From assembly GCF_006152115.1 (NCBI RefSeq), contig NZ_VDFU01000004.1, positions 1-64,000 on the forward strand: a stretch of 64,000 bases of DNA, given 5' to 3'. The DNA is from Rubellimicrobium rubrum. GTDB lineage: Bacteria; Pseudomonadota; Alphaproteobacteria; Rhodobacterales; Rhodobacteraceae. The position numbers were made by a program, and so were the translations under genes. Below the pieces are notes generated by a model. The model was given only the letters and a program-made list of their open reading frames with translations. It had not been told where the DNA came from and ran no database searches. Within the stretch, counting starts at the first letter, position 1; each line of letters begins with the position of its first letter. Positions 34,914 to 44,361 of the stretch are shown here, piece by piece.

Positions 34914-36425
34914 TCAGAGCACGAAGGCGTCCGGGTCGAGAGGCGAGGTTAGGCCGAGCAGGAGGATCGACATCTCGGCCCGGCTGTCGCCGTCGAGGTT
35001 CATCTCAAGGAGCAGGTTGCTTCCCGTCATGATCTGCCGGATCTCGCCCAAGGCGAAGGTGCCGCCATTGTCGAGCCGGAAGGCGCCGTTGCCCGCAGCC
35101 CCGCCGCTGGCGTCGATGGCGGCCAGCAGGATCTGGTCGTCGCGGGCCGAAAAGCCCGCCACCACATCGCGGCCCGCGCCAATGCCGCTATCCACGGCCG
35201 CCCGGAAGATGATGCGGTCGAACCCCGCCCCGCACTCGATCCTGTCCGCGCCCATGCCGCCGGTGAGCCGGTCGTCGCCCGTGCTCCCGACCAGCGTATC
35301 GCTGCCCGAGCCGCCCTGGAGCACGTCATTGCCTGCGGCCCCGTTCAGACGGTCCTGCCCGGCAAGCCCCGACAGCACGTTGTCCGCCCCGTTGCCCCGG
35401 ATCGTGTCCCGGCCCGCTCCGCCGGTCGCGTTCTCGATGACAGCCCTGTTGGCGATGGTGAAGCCGCCATGGACATAGCCGCCGTCGGCGCCCCTTGCAT
35501 GGGACAGGACGCCGCCCCCGCCCGGGGCAAAGGCCAGGGTCGCCGCGCGCAGGTCGATGGTATTGCCATGGTCGCCCCCCACGATGCGGTCGATCCCGCC
35601 CGCGTCCCAGATGCAGGAATAGTAGGTGCCGACCTTGTTGGCTGTCGGAAGCAGATAGGTGTCGTTCCCCGTCCGCACGGTCATGTTGGCGCCGTACATC
35701 CGCTGCAGCGCCGCGATGTCGAGCGCCATGGGACCGGCCTGATAGCCGTAGACGAGGCTTGGCGACACGCCTGCGGGCCCGGTCGGCCAGCCGTCGTTGT
35801 AGCCCATCATCGTGTAAAGGCCCTGGTTCATGGCCAAGTTGCCGAAGTCCCCGAACGCGTCCGTCACGCCGGGAAACCGTGTCGAGCCGCCCCCGTCGTC
35901 ATGCGGATGCGCAAGACCCACGGCATGTCCGAGTTCGTGGATGAAGGTGCAGAAGTCGTAGCCGCCCCGGACCAGCATGGTCGGGCCGCTCGCAGGGTCG
36001 TAGAGCTCCCAGTTGATGGCGACCACGCCCAGCGCCTCGCCGTTGCGGAAGCCCTCGCCCGGAGGATAGGCCAAGCCCAGCGTCCCGTCGCTGCCCAGGT
36101 CGGCATCGCTCACGCTGGCCCAGATCAGGTCCGCGGCTCCCTGGGACGAGACCTCCCGGAAATCGAGGTTGCAGACGGACTCGAGGGAGGTCATGGCGGC
36201 ACGCATGGCGCGCAGTTCCCCTGCAAAGGGGCTGGTGGCCGTGACGGTCATGGAATCGCCGAAGGTGTCGGTCAGCGTCACGTTCTCATCGAAGGCCTGT
36301 CCTGCGATGTAGGTGCTGATCACGGTCCTGCCGCCGCCCGAGGACCACTCCCGACCCCAGAGCAGCGCATCGAGCCAGACATTGCCGGTGTTCGGGGTCT
36401 GGATGTCGTCTGCTGTGCCGGCCAT
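34914..36425 (-). CDS. Serralysin-like M10 metalloprotease with RTX repeats
   Basis: A 503-residue putative secreted protease. The zinc motif is H163-E-L-G-H167-A-V-G-L-A-H173-P, followed by the Met-turn at residues 204-210 (YTMMGYN), as in matrixin/serralysin enzymes. Residues about 275-420 are the M10 C-terminal region with RTX calcium-binding nonapeptides ([40 protein letters not shown]). The tail ends in hydrophobic-rich DAFVL, a type I secretion signal pattern. No N-terminal signal peptide, as expected. No type I exporter genes are nearby, so export must use one encoded elsewhere. A ribosome-binding AAGGA precedes the ATG. Confidence 0.92.
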   Translation of the reverse strand: MAGTADDIQTPNTGNVWLDALLWGREWSSGGGRTVISTYIAGQAFDENVTLTDTFGDSMTVTATSPFAGELRAMRAAMTSLESVCNLDFREVSSQGAADLIWASVSDADLGSDGTLGLAYPPGEGFRNGEALGVVAINWELYDPASGPTMLVRGGYDFCTFIHELGHAVGLAHPHDDGGGSTRFPGVTDAFGDFGNLAMNQGLYTMMGYNDGWPTGPAGVSPSLVYGYQAGPMALDIAALQRMYGANMTVRTGNDTYLLPTANKVGTYYSCIWDAGGIDRIVGGDHGNTIDLRAATLAFAPGGGGVLSHARGADGGYVHGGFTIANRAVIENATGGAGRDTIRGNGADNVLSGLAGQDRLNGAAGNDVLQGGSGSDTLVGSTGDDRLTGGMGADRIECGAGFDRIIFRAAVDSGIGAGRDVVAGFSARDDQILLAAIDASGGAAGNGAFRLDNGGTFALGEIRQIMTGSNLLLEMNLDGDSRAEMSILLLGLTSPLDPDAFVL

Positions 36426-36570
36426 GCTCGTTTATCCTTGATGGAGCCGCCCGCGCGTCGTGCGAGCGTGGCCAGCGTACCATCCGGAGGCCAGGGCAAC
36501 CATGACCCGCTCCGGAAGATCGACAACACTTCTGGTAAGTTACAGGAAAACCACCGGTTGCCTCCCTTTG

Positions 36571-38541
36571 TCAGAGATCGAAGTCGGTGGCCGCCAGGCG
36601 TCCAGAAACGTTGAGCAGAAGGATCGCCATTTCGGGCAGCGCGTCGGCGTCGGTGTTCAGTTCAATCAGGAGGTTTGCGCCACTCTGGGTCTGCCGGATC
36701 TCCCCGGCCGTGAAGATGCCATCGGCATCCAGTGTGAAGGCCTGGTCCCCCGCCAACCCCTCGTTGGCGTCGATCGCGATGAGCGTGAGGTCGTCCGCGC
36801 CCTTCACAAAATCTGTGATGCGGTCGCAGGTCGCCCCCAGGCTGCTGTCCGCAACGCTCAGGAAGGCGAAATCATCCGGGCTCGTGCCTCCCGCCATGCT
36901 GTCCTGACCCGCACCGCCGATCAACGAATCGCTCCCGCTGTCACCGATGAGACTGTCGGCGCCCCCTCCTCCCTCAAGGATGTCGGCCCCGCTGCTGCCC
37001 CGGATGGCGTTGGCCGCCCCATCCCCGCGCAGACGGTCGTCGTAGGACGAGCCCAGCACCGATTCGACGCCCATGAACCAATCGCCAGCAGCGTCACCGC
37101 TGCCTGCGCCCAGCGAGCCATCCAGGGCGAGGGTGACACCCGACCCTGCCCCGGCATAGGTGGCGACGTCCGAGCCGACCCCGCCCCACAGATCGTCCGC
37201 CCCTGCGCCACCCATGAGGCTGTCGTTGCCGCGGCCCCCATGGATCATGTCCTCGCCCCGGCCGCCGCGCAGGAGGTCGTTGCCATCGGCGCCCAGCAGG
37301 AGGTCGTCCCCCCGCAGGCCGATGAGGGTGTCGTTGCCCGCAAACCCGCTGATCTCGTCCCCCCAGGCGTCGTTGCCGTGGAGCACATCGTTATCGGCAC
37401 TGCCATTCACGACGCCTTCGCGCGGATCGACGATCTGGTGGAAGATGCCCGTGCCGCTGTCGTCCGGGGCCTGCCAGGCCACCACAAGGCGGCCGTCGGC
37501 CAGTGCGGACACGGACAGGTTCCTGGGTTCGGTCGCGCCGGACAGCGGGGTGGTGCTGATCAGGAATGCGCCACCCATGCGACCCCCGAAGGGATCGAAC
37601 ACCTGCCCGCGGATGGAGGGCGTACCGGCGTTGTCGATCCATACCACCACGAAACCCCCGTCGGCCAGCGCCGTGACGTCGGGCAGGATCTGGGCACCGG
37701 CTGTCGCCGGGTTGACGACGAAGTCCCACGCGATAGCGGTGCCATAGGGGTCGAAGATGCGGGCCCGGATGTCGGGAGCCCTGTTGGGATAAGGGCTCGA
37801 ACTCGTCTCCCACGTCACCACGAAGCCGCCGCCTGTCAGGCCGGTGACCTTTGGCATCGCGGGGTTTCCACCCAGCGATGTCATGTTGACCTGGAATTCG
37901 CCAAGGTCGTAGGGGCTGCCGTCGGCCTGGAAGACCCGCGCCTCGACCCGGCCAAGGTTCTCGTCGATCCAGGTCGCCACGAAGCCCCCCAGAGCCAGTT
38001 CGGCCAGATCGGCCCGGCCCTGGAACCCGAGCGTGACGGCGTTCACCGCGGAATCCCCACCCACCAGGGCACCCGCGGCGTCGTAGCGGCGCGCGAACAG
38101 GTCGCCGCTCGATTCATGCACGGTCATGAAGCCCGACCCGAGCCGCATCAGGACAGGTTCCGCGGCCGAGGCGCTGCGCGAGACGTCCAGGGGAAGGGCG
38201 GCGGCGAGGGTACCGGTCGCGTCATAACGGAAACCCAGCACGTCGCGATCGCCTGTCACGGCCTCCACCCCGACGACAACGACGAAGCCCCCGCCGGACA
38301 GGGTGGTGACGGTGGGATTGATCACGGGCCCCGAGGCGGGAACGAGCCCCTCGGCCCCAATGGGCGTGCCGGCCGCGTCAAAGCGCTGGAAGCGGGCGGC
38401 GGACACCAGGGGGTTTGCAAGGTCCAACCAGGTCAGGACATAGCCGCCGTCCGCCAATGCCGTCACGTCCGGGCGGGACTGATCCCCGACCATCGTGAGA
38501 TTCGCCTGAACCTCGGGCCCCCATCTGCGGACCGCCATCAT
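36571..38541 (-). CDS. RTX protein with seven propeller-like repeats
   Basis: A 656-residue acidic protein. Residues about 10-375 contain seven repeats of roughly 48 residues, each with a GG-[FY]-V-x-x-[WV] strand (LADGGYVLTWLD, LSGGGFVVVVGVE, LGSGFMTVHE, LALGGFVATWID, LTGGGFVVTWE, LADGGFVVVWID, LADGRLVVAWQA) followed by R-x-[FY]-D-x-x-G. This suggests a seven-bladed beta-propeller. Residues about 376-570 carry RTX GGxGxDx repeats. The C-terminus (GEIRQTQSGANLLIELN, then PEMAILLLN and DFDL) closely parallels that of the adjacent protease, so both share a type I secretion tail. No signal peptide. Function unknown; binding or adhesion is a guess. Confidence 0.85.
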   Translation of the reverse strand: MMAVRRWGPEVQANLTMVGDQSRPDVTALADGGYVLTWLDLANPLVSAARFQRFDAAGTPIGAEGLVPASGPVINPTVTTLSGGGFVVVVGVEAVTGDRDVLGFRYDATGTLAAALPLDVSRSASAAEPVLMRLGSGFMTVHESSGDLFARRYDAAGALVGGDSAVNAVTLGFQGRADLAELALGGFVATWIDENLGRVEARVFQADGSPYDLGEFQVNMTSLGGNPAMPKVTGLTGGGFVVTWETSSSPYPNRAPDIRARIFDPYGTAIAWDFVVNPATAGAQILPDVTALADGGFVVVWIDNAGTPSIRGQVFDPFGGRMGGAFLISTTPLSGATEPRNLSVSALADGRLVVAWQAPDDSGTGIFHQIVDPREGVVNGSADNDVLHGNDAWGDEISGFAGNDTLIGLRGDDLLLGADGNDLLRGGRGEDMIHGGRGNDSLMGGAGADDLWGGVGSDVATYAGAGSGVTLALDGSLGAGSGDAAGDWFMGVESVLGSSYDDRLRGDGAANAIRGSSGADILEGGGGADSLIGDSGSDSLIGGAGQDSMAGGTSPDDFAFLSVADSSLGATCDRITDFVKGADDLTLIAIDANEGLAGDQAFTLDADGIFTAGEIRQTQSGANLLIELNTDADALPEMAILLLNVSGRLAATDFDL

Positions 38542-38669
38542 TCCCCCTGCGCCAAGCCGCGCTGCCAGTGTCCGTCAAAGAATTGCAAAGCTGAGCTAAC
38601 AAGGGGTTAAAATGGGGCCATGCCACAGGTCCGGCACGGCCTTGTCGCCCCCACTGCTATCCCGAGGCG

Positions 38670-39854
38670 CTAGCGATCGAGGTCGACCCAGACCAGGCGA
38701 TGGGCGCCGGCTGCCTCGACGGCGGGGGTCAGGGGATCGTCGGGCCTGGGCCATACCACGCCCGAACCGGTGACGCGCCAGCGTCGCGCAGGAAGGACAT
38801 ACGAGACGCGGAGATTGCCGGGGCCGTCGATCTCGGGCCAGTCCACCGTATCGAGAGCCGGGTTCCCTGCCTGCCCTGCGCCGCTTGCGATTCTGGCCCC
38901 CTCGCTCTCGGGGCGTGGGTCCTGCAGGCGGGCGTCGGCCAGAAGAGCGGCCATGTCGGCCCGAAGCCCCTCGCTGTCCACCGGATCCAGATTGGCGTTC
39001 CCCAGGAGGACGGCATCCGGGGGGACGGGCCCCCAAACCCCATCGAGGACAAGCCGCCACAGCGCCAACTCGTCGGCATTGCGCAGACCGTTCATGTCCT
39101 CGGGTCCATCGAAGACCGGAGACGCGCCCGACCAGGCGAGCACCGTGAGGACGCCGTCGGGAGCGACGACCGGCACGATCCAGTGACCGGTCGAAGAGAG
39201 GCGTTGCGCGGCCTGCGCCTCGGCCGAAGGAAAGGGCTGGCCATCACGGCGGGGGAGCCGCGCGCCGGGCAGATCGCGCCACAGCAGGCCGGACAGGTCC
39301 GTCACTTCGCCCAGGGGCCAGCGCGACAGGAGCGCCATGCCTCCTTCTCCCATGAAGCGGCCATAGCCTTGGGCATCCCGAGCCTCGCCGAGCCGGCCGT
39401 TCCCGTCGAGGTCGAGCCCGGACGGCAACCCGGCATTCGGAGCGAGCGCCAGACGGTAGGGGTAGTCCAGCGCGTCCTCGGCAAGCCGCTCGGCCAAGGC
39501 GGTCAGGGCGGCCCCGTCGCAGTCCCAGTCCATGTCGGTCAGCAGGAGGATGTCGGGACGAAGTTCGGCCAGCACCGCGGCCACCCCGTCGACCCCCTCG
39601 TCCTTGTCGCGAACGATGTCGCGCAGCAGCAGGCCGGGTCCGTCGCGGCTCAGGTCGGCGCCCCAGGTCGCGATCCGCACCGGCTCGGCCACGAGTAGGT
39701 TGGGGGCGAGGGCCAGGGCGGCCGAGATCAGCGTCAGGCGGCCTGCGGCAGCCCCTCTCCGCGCCGCATGCGGGCGCGATGGACGGCAATCATCCAGGCC
39801 AGACGGTTCAGCGCGAGCCCCCGCATCGCAAGGCTTGAGGGAATGAAGGCCCAT
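38670..39854 (-). CDS. Endonuclease/exonuclease/phosphatase (EEP) fold protein, probably secreted
   Basis: The frame encodes an EEP-like protein: IATWGADLSRDGPG at the start of the fold, LRPDILLLTDMDWD, GGMALLSRWPLGEV, VLLGNANLDP and a final VSYVLP near the expected catalytic region. Several canonical residues are changed (for example no classical final SDHRP), so enzyme activity is uncertain. The start is a problem. The only in-frame ATG (39854) overlaps the upstream gene by 121 bases, and no GTG or TTG lies closer to 39734. A CTG near 39726 would give a signal peptide (LTLISAALALAPNLLVA). The annotated range uses the ATG; the true start may be about 39726. Confidence 0.72.
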   Translation of the reverse strand: MGLHSLKPCDAGARAEPSGLDDCRPSRPHAARRGAAAGRLTLISAALALAPNLLVAEPVRIATWGADLSRDGPGLLLRDIVRDKDEGVDGVAAVLAELRPDILLLTDMDWDCDGAALTALAERLAEDALDYPYRLALAPNAGLPSGLDLDGNGRLGEARDAQGYGRFMGEGGMALLSRWPLGEVTDLSGLLWRDLPGARLPRRDGQPFPSAEAQAAQRLSSTGHWIVPVVAPDGVLTVLAWSGASPVFDGPEDMNGLRNADELALWRLVLDGVWGPVPPDAVLLGNANLDPVDSEGLRADMAALLADARLQDPRPESEGARIASGAGQAGNPALDTVDWPEIDGPGNLRVSYVLPARRWRVTGSGVVWPRPDDPLTPAVEAAGAHRLVWVDLDR

Positions 39855-40576
39855 GCCATCACCATCCAGACCAGGGCCGAAGGCTCCCTCAGGGCCAGGC
39901 CATCGAAGGGGCCGGACAGGAGATCCGCGACCAGTGGAGCCAAGATTGGCAGCAAGAGACCTAAGACGAGGTTAACCTGCGCATCACGTTGCAGCCGCCC
40001 GACGACGTCGCCCCCGGCCGTGGGGTCGAACTGAGGCAGGTTGATCCAGACATTGAAGGCTGTCCGACCCGGCCAGTTCCGCAAGCGGACGACACAGGCG
40101 AAGATCAGGACCATCGTCAGGGACAGGCTGTAGGCCACCGCGGCGGCGGCGCAGACGCTTCTCCTGAGACCGGCGGACGTGCCGGCGGGCAGCGTGTCCA
40201 CCAGCAGTCGCACGGGAGACCACGGAAAGTAGAGGACTTCGCCCCAGGTCCGACACAGCCCCTGGATCCAGGAGGCCAGGAAACCGCTTGCCGGGAAAGG
40301 CCTCAGGAGAACGCAGGTCAGCAGAACGGCCAGGGCGAGCGAGGCAAAGCGGATGCGGTTGTAGGGCCTGGCATCGCGGAATTCGACGATGCTGGGCGCT
40401 TGGGCCACATACTCGCTGAACGTGAACAGACCCGCCATGACGGCGAACAGCGCCACAAGCTGCGCCGTCCCACTGGGACCATGCCCAAGGGTCAGGTGGG
40501 GCCAAGCCACCAGCACAGCTATGACGCCAGCACGCAGCACCGCTGCCGGTGCGCGCGAACTCACGATGCGCAACAT
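39734..40576 (-). CDS. Membrane protein, function unknown, coupled to the EEP gene
   Basis: A 280-residue protein with about six hydrophobic segments (near residues 15-33, 38-52, 75-95, 140-165, 200-225, 235-255) and a central stretch with W and P (SWIQGLCRTWGEVLYFPWSPVRLL). Not recognised as a named family. Its 3' end overlaps or abuts the EEP-fold gene, so the two are probably translated together. A CAGGGA ribosome-binding site precedes the ATG at 40576. Together with the EEP gene it lies between leuD and the RTX genes. Confidence 0.75.
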   Translation of the reverse strand: MLRIVSSRAPAAVLRAGVIAVLVAWPHLTLGHGPSGTAQLVALFAVMAGLFTFSEYVAQAPSIVEFRDARPYNRIRFASLALAVLLTCVLLRPFPASGFLASWIQGLCRTWGEVLYFPWSPVRLLVDTLPAGTSAGLRRSVCAAAAVAYSLSLTMVLIFACVVRLRNWPGRTAFNVWINLPQFDPTAGGDVVGRLQRDAQVNLVLGLLLPILAPLVADLLSGPFDGLALREPSALVWMVMAWAFIPSSLAMRGLALNRLAWMIAVHRARMRRGEGLPQAA

Positions 40577-40844
40577 CGTTCCCTGCCCCCGGACGCGGCC
40601 CTATGAACGTGTTCCCTGCACGTCCTTTGGGACCATGACCGCCAGTATGCGGCGGCGCGCCTAACTTCTGCCTACATGATGAAGGGGCTCATCATCGATC
40701 GCAACAGCCATTCAACTTATGGTTGCTGAATCAAGCACATGGCAGTGAGATTAACCAAGGCCGTGGCAAGGTTGTCACTGACTGTAGACAATATTCGCGT
40801 CGGCGGAGGCTCGCGCATGGCGCGCCTCCGCCACAGACGACGAG
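40577..40844. other. 268-base intergenic region, partly AT-rich
   Basis: No gene was seen. About 40677-40800 is clearly richer in A and T than its surroundings, which is unusual in this high-GC window. It contains a perfect 7-bp inverted repeat ATGATGA-AGGGGC-TCATCAT (40676-40695). The leuD terminator lies at the right end. The promoter of the minus-strand membrane protein gene must be in the left part. A small RNA in the AT-rich part is possible but has no direct support. Confidence 0.5.
40802..40832 (-). terminator. Terminator of leuC-leuD
   Basis: GGCGGAGGC / GCCTCCGCC perfect 9-bp stem extended inwards by GCGC / GCGC around an ATG loop, 13 bases after the leuD stop codon on the minus strand. 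There is no strong U-tract but the stem is very stable. Confidence 0.65.
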
Positions 40845-41450
40845 TCACACCCAGGGACGGGCCTGCGCCAACTGAGTCTCGAAACTCGCGATAGCACCGG
40901 CCTTTTCCATGGTCAGACCAATATCGTCGAGGCCATTGAGCAGGCAGTGCTTGCGGAAGGGGTCGATCTCGAACCGAATCACCTGCCCGTCGGATAGGGT
41001 GAGGGTCTGCGCCTCCAGGTCCACTTCGATCCGGGCGTTCGCACCCTTCTCGGCATCCTTCATGCACAGGTCCCGCTCGGCTTCGGGCAGGACGATCGGC
41101 AGGATGCCGTTCTTGAAGCAGTTGTTGAAGAAGATGTCCGCGAAGGACGTGGAGATCACGCAACGGATGCCGAAGTCGGCGAGCGCCCAAGGCGCGTGTT
41201 CGCGGGACGAGCCGCAGCCGAAGTTGTCGCCCGCAACCAGGATCGTGGCGGCGCGGTAGGCGGGCTTGTTCAGCACGAAGTCCGCGACCTCGGTGCCGTC
41301 CTGGTTGAAGCGCATCTCGTCGAACAGGTTCTTCCCCAGGCCCGACCGCTTGATGGTCTTCAGGAACTGCTTGGGGATGATCATGTCCGTGTCGATGTTG
41401 ACGAGCGGCATGGGCGCGGCGATGCCGCTGAGGGTGGTGAACTTGTCCAT
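40845..41450 (-). CDS. leuD: 3-isopropylmalate dehydratase small subunit
   Basis: A 201-residue aconitase-family swivel domain. It forms a heterodimer with LeuC to isomerise 2-isopropylmalate to 3-isopropylmalate. Typical segments: the [18 protein letters not shown] start, [33 protein letters not shown] and a C-terminal [18 protein letters not shown]. The start at 41450 lies 14 bases after the leuC stop codon, so the two genes are cotranscribed. Length is standard. Confidence 0.97.
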   Translation of the reverse strand: MDKFTTLSGIAAPMPLVNIDTDMIIPKQFLKTIKRSGLGKNLFDEMRFNQDGTEVADFVLNKPAYRAATILVAGDNFGCGSSREHAPWALADFGIRCVISTSFADIFFNNCFKNGILPIVLPEAERDLCMKDAEKGANARIEVDLEAQTLTLSDGQVIRFEIDPFRKHCLLNGLDDIGLTMEKAGAIASFETQLAQARPWV

Positions 41451-41464
41451 GGTCCCGTCTCCTC

Positions 41465-42904
41465 TCAGGCCAGTTCCGGCTCTTGGGCCATCAGCTCGCG
41501 CACGTCGGTCAGGTGACCGGTGAGCGCCGCCGCCGCCGCCATCGCGGGCGAGGCAAGGTGCGTGCGGCCGCCGCGGCCCTGACGGCCTTCGAAGTTGCGG
41601 TTCGACGTGGACACGCAACGCTCGCCCGGCGCAAGCTGGTCGGGGTTCATGGCGAGGCACATGGAGCAGCCCGCGAGGCGCCATTCGAAGCCCGCGTCGA
41701 TGAAGATCTGGGCCAGCCCCTCCTCCTCGGCCTGGGCACGCACGAGGCCCGAGCCCGGCACGACCATGGCGCGCAGGCCATCCTTGATCTTCTTGCCCTT
41801 CAGGATCGCGGCGGCGGCGCGCAGATCCTCGATCCGGCCATTGGTGCAGGAGCCGATGAACACCGTGTCGATGGTGATGTCCTGCAGGCGCTGACCGGGC
41901 TGGAGGCCCATGTACTCGAGCGAGCGCTTCGCCGCCTCGACCTTGCCGCCGTGGAACTGCTCGGGCGAGGGGACCACGTCGGTGATCGGCAGCACGTCTT
42001 CCGGGGAAGTGCCCCAGGTCACGACGGGGGCGATGTCCTCGCCGCGGATCGTCACGACCTTGTCGAAATGCGCGCCTTCGTCGGTGAACAGCGTCTTCCA
42101 CCAGTTGAGCGCGGCGTCCCATTGCGCGCCCTTCGGCGCGTGGGGGCGGCCACGGACGTACTCGAAAGTCTTCTCATCGGGTGCGATCAGGCCCGCGCGG
42201 GCGCCGCCTTCGATGGCCATGTTGCAGACCGTCATGCGACCTTCCATGGACAGCTCGCGGATCGCCTGGCCGCAGTATTCGATGACATAGCCGGTGCCGC
42301 CAGCGGTGCCGGTCGCGCCGATGACCGACAGCGTGATGTCCTTGGCGGTGACGCCGGGGCGGAGCGACCCGGTGATCTCCACCTTCATGTTCTTGGACTT
42401 CTTCTGGATCAGCGTCTGCGTGGCGAGGACGTGCTCGACCTCACTGGTGCCGATGCCATGCGCGAGCGCGCCAAAGGCGCCGTGCGTCGCGGTGTGGGAG
42501 TCGCCGCAGACCACGGTCATGCCCGGCAGCGTCCAGCCCTGCTCTGGCCCCACGATATGGACGATGCCTTGGCGGATGTCGGAGACGGGATAGTAGTTGA
42601 TCCCGAAGTCGCGCGCGTTCTTGTCCAGCGCCTCGACTTGGATGCGTGATTCCTCGTTGTCGATGCGCTTGTCGCGGCCTTCGGTCGTGGGGACGTTGTG
42701 GTCCGGCACGGCGATGGTCTTTTCCGGCGCGCGGACGGGGCGTCCCGTCATGCGAAGCCCTTCGAAGGCTTGGGGCGAGGTCACCTCATGGACGAGATGG
42801 CGATCGATGTAGAGCAGGCAGGTGCCGTCGGCTTGCTCATCGACGAGGTGGGCATCCCAGATCTTGTCGTAAAGGGTCCGGGGCTTGGAGGCATTGGAGG
42901 ACAT
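41465..42904 (-). CDS. leuC: 3-isopropylmalate dehydratase large subunit
   Basis: A 479-residue aconitase-family protein carrying the [4Fe-4S] cluster: cysteines in the [14 protein letters not shown] motif and in [12 protein letters not shown]. Also seen are the [20 protein letters not shown] start and [20 protein letters not shown]. The N-terminus [19 protein letters not shown] fits the family; longer in-frame extension to 43237 is not conserved. It is the first gene of leuCD, with a sigma70-like promoter candidate about 170 bases upstream. Confidence 0.97.
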   Translation of the reverse strand: MSSNASKPRTLYDKIWDAHLVDEQADGTCLLYIDRHLVHEVTSPQAFEGLRMTGRPVRAPEKTIAVPDHNVPTTEGRDKRIDNEESRIQVEALDKNARDFGINYYPVSDIRQGIVHIVGPEQGWTLPGMTVVCGDSHTATHGAFGALAHGIGTSEVEHVLATQTLIQKKSKNMKVEITGSLRPGVTAKDITLSVIGATGTAGGTGYVIEYCGQAIRELSMEGRMTVCNMAIEGGARAGLIAPDEKTFEYVRGRPHAPKGAQWDAALNWWKTLFTDEGAHFDKVVTIRGEDIAPVVTWGTSPEDVLPITDVVPSPEQFHGGKVEAAKRSLEYMGLQPGQRLQDITIDTVFIGSCTNGRIEDLRAAAAILKGKKIKDGLRAMVVPGSGLVRAQAEEEGLAQIFIDAGFEWRLAGCSMCLAMNPDQLAPGERCVSTSNRNFEGRQGRGGRTHLASPAMAAAAALTGHLTDVRELMAQEPELA

Positions 42905-43169
42905 GAGTCCGCTCCTGGCAGGGGGTCGTGACGGAAAGGGTTCGACAAAGGGGCGCTGCGCGCGCGAAGGCGGCGGGCTTACGCTTGCGCGCGAATGCCG
43001 TGGGTGGCTCCGAAGAACCGCCAGGGGAGCCTGTCCCGGTCGCCCATGTCGAAAACACGCGTCATAGGGCGGCTCATACACAAGCGGGCCCTTCCGTTCA
43101 AGCGTCCTGCGCCTCTTGCGGGCGGTTGTCGCAGCAGTCAGGATCGTCCGGCCCAACCGGAGGCCCGAG
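42905..43169. other. 265-base divergent control region, leuC and hupE-like genes
   Basis: No gene was seen. It holds the leuC leader and promoter on the minus strand and the start region of the hupE-like gene on the plus strand. A short frame in the leuC leader (complement of 42837-43058) shows no run of leucine codons, so it does not look like an attenuator peptide. Confidence 0.6.
43073..43101 (-). promoter_or_regulatory. Putative sigma70 promoter of leuC
   Basis: On the minus strand TTGAAC, a 17-base spacer, and TATGAG. The match to the -35/-10 consensus is good and the spacing optimal. It would give a leader of about 160 bases before the leuC ATG. Confidence 0.45.
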
Positions 43170-43733
43170 ATGACGCGAATGGCCCTTCTCCTCGCCTTGC
43201 TGGTCGCCCCGGGGGCGGCCCTGGCCCATGCCGCCACGACGGGCGGGCTGGTGAGCGGCCTGTCGCACCCGGTCCTCGGGCTCGATCATGTCGTCGCCAT
43301 GGTGGCCGTGGGGCTTTGGGGCGCGATCCTCGGACGGCCGGCGCTCTGGATGCTGCCCGTGGCCTTTCCCCTGGTCATGGCCACTGGCGGCGTGCTGGGC
43401 ATCCTGGGGGTGCCGCTGCCTGGGGTGGAGACCGCCATCGCCCTGTCGGGCATGGCGCTGGGGCTGCTCGTGGCCTTCATGGTCCGCCTGCCGATCGCCC
43501 TGGCCTGCGGGATCGTTGGCGTCTTCGCGCTGTTCCACGGCTATGCCCATGGCACGGAACTGCCCGCGTCCGCGAACCCGTTGGCCTTCGCGACCGGGTT
43601 CGTGACCTCGACGGGCCTCCTGCACCTCGTGGGGGTGGGCTTGGGCGGGCTGGTTCGGGGACGGCCGGTTCTTCGGATGCTGGGGGCGGGCATCGCGCTC
43701 ACCGGGGGCGCCTTCCTGGCCGGCCTGGCGTGA
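43170..43733 (+). CDS. HupE/UreJ family membrane protein
   Basis: A 187-residue protein with a signal peptide ([18 protein letters not shown]) and about five to six transmembrane segments. The [23 protein letters not shown] segment and the later [11 protein letters not shown] carry the conserved histidines of HupE/UreJ, a family of nickel or cobalt permeases linked to hydrogenase and urease. Neither hydrogenase nor urease genes are visible here. The ATG at 43170 has a GGAGGC site 7 bases upstream. It is coupled to the following gene by a GTGA overlap. Confidence 0.9.
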   Translation: MTRMALLLALLVAPGAALAHAATTGGLVSGLSHPVLGLDHVVAMVAVGLWGAILGRPALWMLPVAFPLVMATGGVLGILGVPLPGVETAIALSGMALGLLVAFMVRLPIALACGIVGVFALFHGYAHGTELPASANPLAFATGFVTSTGLLHLVGVGLGGLVRGRPVLRMLGAGIALTGGAFLAGLA

Positions 43734-44299
43734 GGCGCGCCGCCTGGCTGCCGTTGGCCCTCGCGGCCGCACCGGCCTGGGCGCACGACCTGCCGCAGAC
43801 GTTCGGTAAAGGCCTTGCCGTCCTGCCGGGACCGCTTCTGCTGCCGCTACTCTCCCTGGGGCTGATGCTGGCCGTGTCCGGCCGCCTTCGGCTCCTGGCC
43901 GGGGCTGTCCCGGCAATTCCTCTCGGGTTCGTGGCCGCGCCGTGGATCGGCATCAATGCGGACATCCTGGCGCTTGGGGCCGGGCTGGCCTGCGCGATCC
44001 TGGCGACCACCGGCCTGCCCCTTGCTGGCACGGGTCACGGCGCCTTGGCGCTCGGGACAGCGCTCCTGGCCGGGGCGGCCCTGACGCACGGGGCGGGATG
44101 GCTGGCGATGGAGCTTTCCGCCCTTCTCGGCCTCGCTCTGGCAGGAACCGGGGCCATGGCGCTGCCCCCTGTCCTAGGCCTTGCCCTGCTTGCTCGCTGG
44201 CCGGTCCCGGCCCGCATCGGCCTGCGCATCGGGGCGTCATGGCTCGCCGCCATCGGCGCGCTGGCGCTCTCCCTCACATTCGCGGGACCGCTTCCTTGA
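43730..44299 (+). CDS. Membrane protein coupled to the HupE/UreJ-like gene
   Basis: A 189-residue, Ala/Leu/Gly-rich protein with a signal peptide ending AWAHD, then about six hydrophobic segments with few charged residues. The mature part starts HDLPQTFGKGL, so a His lies right after the signal cleavage site as in HupE proteins, but the other HupE histidines are missing. The start is GTG at 43730, overlapping the HupE-like stop codon (GTGA). Not recognised as a named family; a partner in metal uptake is an inference from coupling. Confidence 0.7.
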   Translation: MRRAAWLPLALAAAPAWAHDLPQTFGKGLAVLPGPLLLPLLSLGLMLAVSGRLRLLAGAVPAIPLGFVAAPWIGINADILALGAGLACAILATTGLPLAGTGHGALALGTALLAGAALTHGAGWLAMELSALLGLALAGTGAMALPPVLGLALLARWPVPARIGLRIGASWLAAIGALALSLTFAGPLP

Positions 44300-44361
44300 G
44301 AGCGGGCCCCCGAGATGCTATCTTTGGGGCAAGCCCGGCGCCGGGGCGTTCGGCGCATCGC

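Noticed and set aside
37150-37420. DNA repeats in the RTX region considered as a CRISPR or tandem-repeat array
   Set aside because: Repeats are degenerate, in frame, and encode calcium-binding GGxGxD motifs; no constant repeat and spacer pattern.
36460-38610. 716-codon plus-strand frame opposite the RTX propeller gene
   Set aside because: Mirror of the repetitive Gly/Asp codons on the minus strand; no domain or ribosome-binding site.
42837-43058. Leader peptide upstream of leuC
   Set aside because: No cluster of leucine codons and no convincing attenuator stem-loops.
42995-43729. Upstream extension of the second membrane protein in the HupE-like pair
   Set aside because: It would overlap the whole HupE-like gene out of frame; the GTG at 43730 gives a good signal peptide.
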